Shown: piece by piece, positions 40,015 to 41,570 of the stretch
How the letters are laid out: each line of letters begins with the position of its first letter
How positions within the stretch are numbered: position 1 is the first letter of the stretch
DNA from: an uncultured Paraglaciecola sp.
Lineage (GTDB): Bacteria > Pseudomonadota > Gammaproteobacteria > Enterobacterales > Alteromonadaceae
Reading direction: 5' to 3'
DNA length: 41,570 nucleotides
NCBI RefSeq assembly: GCF_913058035.1
Contig: NZ_CAJXPA010000016.1
Span: forward strand, 1 to 41,570
Notes under the pieces: generated by a model
What the model was told of the DNA's origin: nothing
Database searches by the model: none
Seen by the model: only the letters and a program-made list of their open reading frames with translations
Position numbers and translations under genes: made by a program

Positions 40015-40046
40015 AAAAAGCCGCAGGGAGGAATTCAGCCGCGGCT
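40015..40046 (-). terminator. Intrinsic terminator or attenuator between fecR and the transporter
   Basis: On the minus strand AGCCGC (40041-40046) pairs with GCGGCT (40019-40024) around a 16-base loop, followed by U5 (40015-40019). It starts 33 bases after the fecR-like stop. Too little DNA remains before the transporter start (39987) for a normal promoter, so regulated read-through is likely. Confidence 0.78.
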
Positions 40047-40079
40047 CGTTATATAAGATTAAGGAATTGATTTAGTTGT

Positions 40080-41120
40080 TTAGGGTTTTTTACTCAATCT
40101 TATTTTATTTTTGCTCATTTTTTCGAAGACCACATTAAAATTACTTTCTAAAGCAGCCAATAAACCACTGATATCTGATGTCTTGAAGAGTCCGGCAATT
40201 TGTAGGGCTTTAGTATCCTCATCACCGAAATCAAATTGATAGTTGGTGTACCGGGAAACTTCTTGCATTGCTTCAAGAAGACTTTCACCACGAAAAATCA
40301 GATTGCCTTGCTGCCAAGCTAAATCTGAAGCAAGCTTTCGTTCATCACTACCAATAATAGTGGTATTAGTCGATCTTAGTTTCGCCTTTTGACCTTTGCT
40401 AACCGCAAATGATTTTGGGGATAAATGCACATTTTTTAGCTTAAGTGGAGCAACATTCAGGGTGTTGATATCTGATACTAATACCTTGCCATCAGTCACA
40501 ATTAATTCAACGTTTTCACTACTGAGCTCAACATTAAAGGATGTACCCACAGCTTGGATGATATTTGAGCCAGCATAGACACTTAGAGGCTTTTGTTTAT
40601 TGTGAGCAACATCCACATGCATTTCCCCTCGTAATAACTCGAACACGCGCTGTTTGTCGGTATAGGTGACTTTGACAAAGCTGTTGGTATTTAATTTTAT
40701 TTTGGTTTTATCTTGTAAAAAGAAAGTAGATTGTTCACCCACTTTAGTTTCATATTCACTATTAAACTGTACAACCTGCATGGTGTCTTGCCCAAAGAAA
40801 ACGTCTGCATTGAGCCACAAGCCTAACGAAATTAGCGAAGCAAAAATAAAGCTCGCGGCCCATGCAAAAATAGGCGTTTTGTTATTATTGGTATGTCGAG
40901 ACTTGTGAGGAAACAATTCACTAAGCTGTGACAGTGACTCCATTTTGTCCCATAATTTTACCAACTGCATAAAAGTTTTAAGATGAGTGTGCGAAGCCTG
41001 TAACCAGACCCTTAGTTCAACCTGTTCTTCATCAGATAAACCTCTGTCTAGACGAGTAATCCATAAGCTTGCCTCATCCATAGGGTCTTTGTTGATGTTA
41101 ATATCGATTATATTACTCAT
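40080..41120 (-). CDS. FecR family anti-sigma factor / signal transducer
   Basis: FecR proteins sit in the inner membrane, bind an ECF sigma factor inside and receive a signal from a TonB receptor outside. From the ATG at 41120 the product is 346 residues; a longer frame to 41237 lacks support, while AAGGGGG lies five bases before 41120. Domains: cytoplasmic DUF4880 (about 17-62, WITRLDRGLSDEEQ), one membrane helix (about 84-104), FecR domain (about 115-230, with VGTSFNVEL) and an STN-like C-terminal domain (about 275-346). It overlaps the sigma gene by eight bases. No TonB receptor follows it; a sugar porter does. Confidence 0.92.
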   Translation of the reverse strand: MSNIIDININKDPMDEASLWITRLDRGLSDEEQVELRVWLQASHTHLKTFMQLVKLWDKMESLSQLSELFPHKSRHTNNNKTPIFAWAASFIFASLISLGLWLNADVFFGQDTMQVVQFNSEYETKVGEQSTFFLQDKTKIKLNTNSFVKVTYTDKQRVFELLRGEMHVDVAHNKQKPLSVYAGSNIIQAVGTSFNVELSSENVELIVTDGKVLVSDINTLNVAPLKLKNVHLSPKSFAVSKGQKAKLRSTNTTIIGSDERKLASDLAWQQGNLIFRGESLLEAMQEVSRYTNYQFDFGDEDTKALQIAGLFKTSDISGLLAALESNFNVVFEKMSKNKIRLSKKP

Positions 41121-41570
41121 TTCGACCCCCTTGAAAATTTGCCGCAGGTTTAGACTGACTTGGCGTAATATTCGTTTGACTGAAACCCAGCATGTAAGTT
41201 GCACATCGTTTAAATCCAACGGCAATATGTTTTTCAACCGTGCTTTGACTTAAATTCATTTCTTTAGCTATCTCTTTTTGAGAATATCCGTGCACTTTTT
41301 TTAATACAAAAACGCGTCTGCACTGAACCGGTAATTGACGAACTGCTTCGCAAAAATGCGCAAACTCTTGGTTGCTTGCGATGTTTTCAAACACCTCATC
41401 GTGGTCAAGAGTGTCAATGTCAAAATCACATTCGGCTTCTACACCATCAGCAAGTCGCGTTTCCGATTTTTTTAGATGATCGTAAGCCAAATTCCTTGCT
41501 GTTCTCATTAGAAAGGACTTAGGTTGTTCAACAGGCTCACGCTTATCCATCTGGCAGATCCGTACATATT
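41113..41570 (-). CDS. ECF sigma factor, FecI type (5' part outside window)
   Basis: A partial extracytoplasmic-function sigma factor of the FecI group, open to the right edge; the frame continues upstream of 41550 as YVRICQMDKREP, so 41550 is not the start. Visible parts are the end of region 2 (PKSFLMRTARNLAYDHLKK), an acidic linker and region 4 with RRVFVLKKVHGYSQKEIAKE, a helix-turn-helix that reads the -35. It is encoded just upstream of, and overlapping, the fecR-like gene, forming the classic FecI/FecR pair. By family rule it should drive a TonB-dependent receptor, probably beyond the window or upstream. Confidence 0.92.
   Translation of the reverse strand, partial: YVRICQMDKREPVEQPKSFLMRTARNLAYDHLKKSETRLADGVEAECDFDIDTLDHDEVFENIASNQEFAHFCEAVRQLPVQCRRVFVLKKVHGYSQKEIAKEMNLSQSTVEKHIAVGFKRCATYMLGFSQTNITPSQSKPAANFQGGRNE
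41126..41132 (-). promoter_or_regulatory. Shine-Dalgarno that fixes the fecR-like start
   Basis: AAGGGGG lies five bases before the ATG at 41120, inside the last codons of the sigma factor gene. It supports the shorter protein and translational coupling. Confidence 0.75.

Overview
The window is chromosomal DNA from a marine gammaproteobacterium of the order Alteromonadales, most likely the Alteromonas/Glaciecola/Paraglaciecola group. This rests on protein sequences that align closely with E. coli housekeeping proteins, the AT-rich base use, and gamma-type gene orders (trxA/rho beside rhlB-gppA; ubiE-ubiJ-ubiB beside tatABC-tatD). I see no insertion sequence, prophage, CRISPR array, rRNA or plasmid gene. 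Layout: (1) 1-8.2 kb: the tail of accC, prmA, a membrane diguanylate cyclase (DGC), tRNA-Thr(UGU) with a strong promoter, purEK, a secreted M20 amidohydrolase and rho. (2) 8.2-11.4 kb: trxA divergent from an rhlB-gppA pair with a 4-base overlap. (3) 11.5-17.1 kb: one tight minus-strand operon, tatA-tatB-tatC-unknown secreted protein-tatD-DGC-hemB. (4) 17.3-21.4 kb: an outer-membrane barrel gene on the opposite strand, then ubiE-ubiJ-ubiB for ubiquinone synthesis. In E. coli the ubi and tat genes are adjacent, so the barrel gene interrupts a conserved block. (5) 21.5-26 kb: a Tag-like DNA glycosylase, oligopeptidase A, and glutathione reductase with an OxyR-like site at its promoter. (6) 26.1-32.2 kb: a complete three-gene RND efflux operon (adaptor lipoprotein, pump, outer-membrane channel). 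(7) 32.3-36 kb: threonine aldolase, a glyoxalase-fold protein, outer-membrane phospholipase A and a PsiE-family protein. (8) 36-41.6 kb: a looser accessory stretch with about 1.6 kb of apparently non-coding AT-rich DNA carrying two kinds of short tandem repeat, a GAF-GGDEF cyclase, a sugar-porter MFS transporter, and a FecI/FecR-type sigma/anti-sigma pair running off the right edge. How it fits together: most genes serve respiration and envelope functions (ubiquinone, haem, Tat export, glutathione, thioredoxin, efflux) plus RNA metabolism (rho, rhlB, gppA). Three diguanylate cyclases with intact catalytic and inhibitory sites, each with a different input domain, point to substantial c-di-GMP signalling; one lies inside the tat-hemB operon. 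No wholly new defence or mobile system is evident. The most unusual items are the modified ubi-tat-hemB block with its unknown secreted protein, the FecR-terminator-transporter arrangement with no TonB receptor in the FecIR position, the repeat-bearing non-coding region, and the possible OxyR control of gor.
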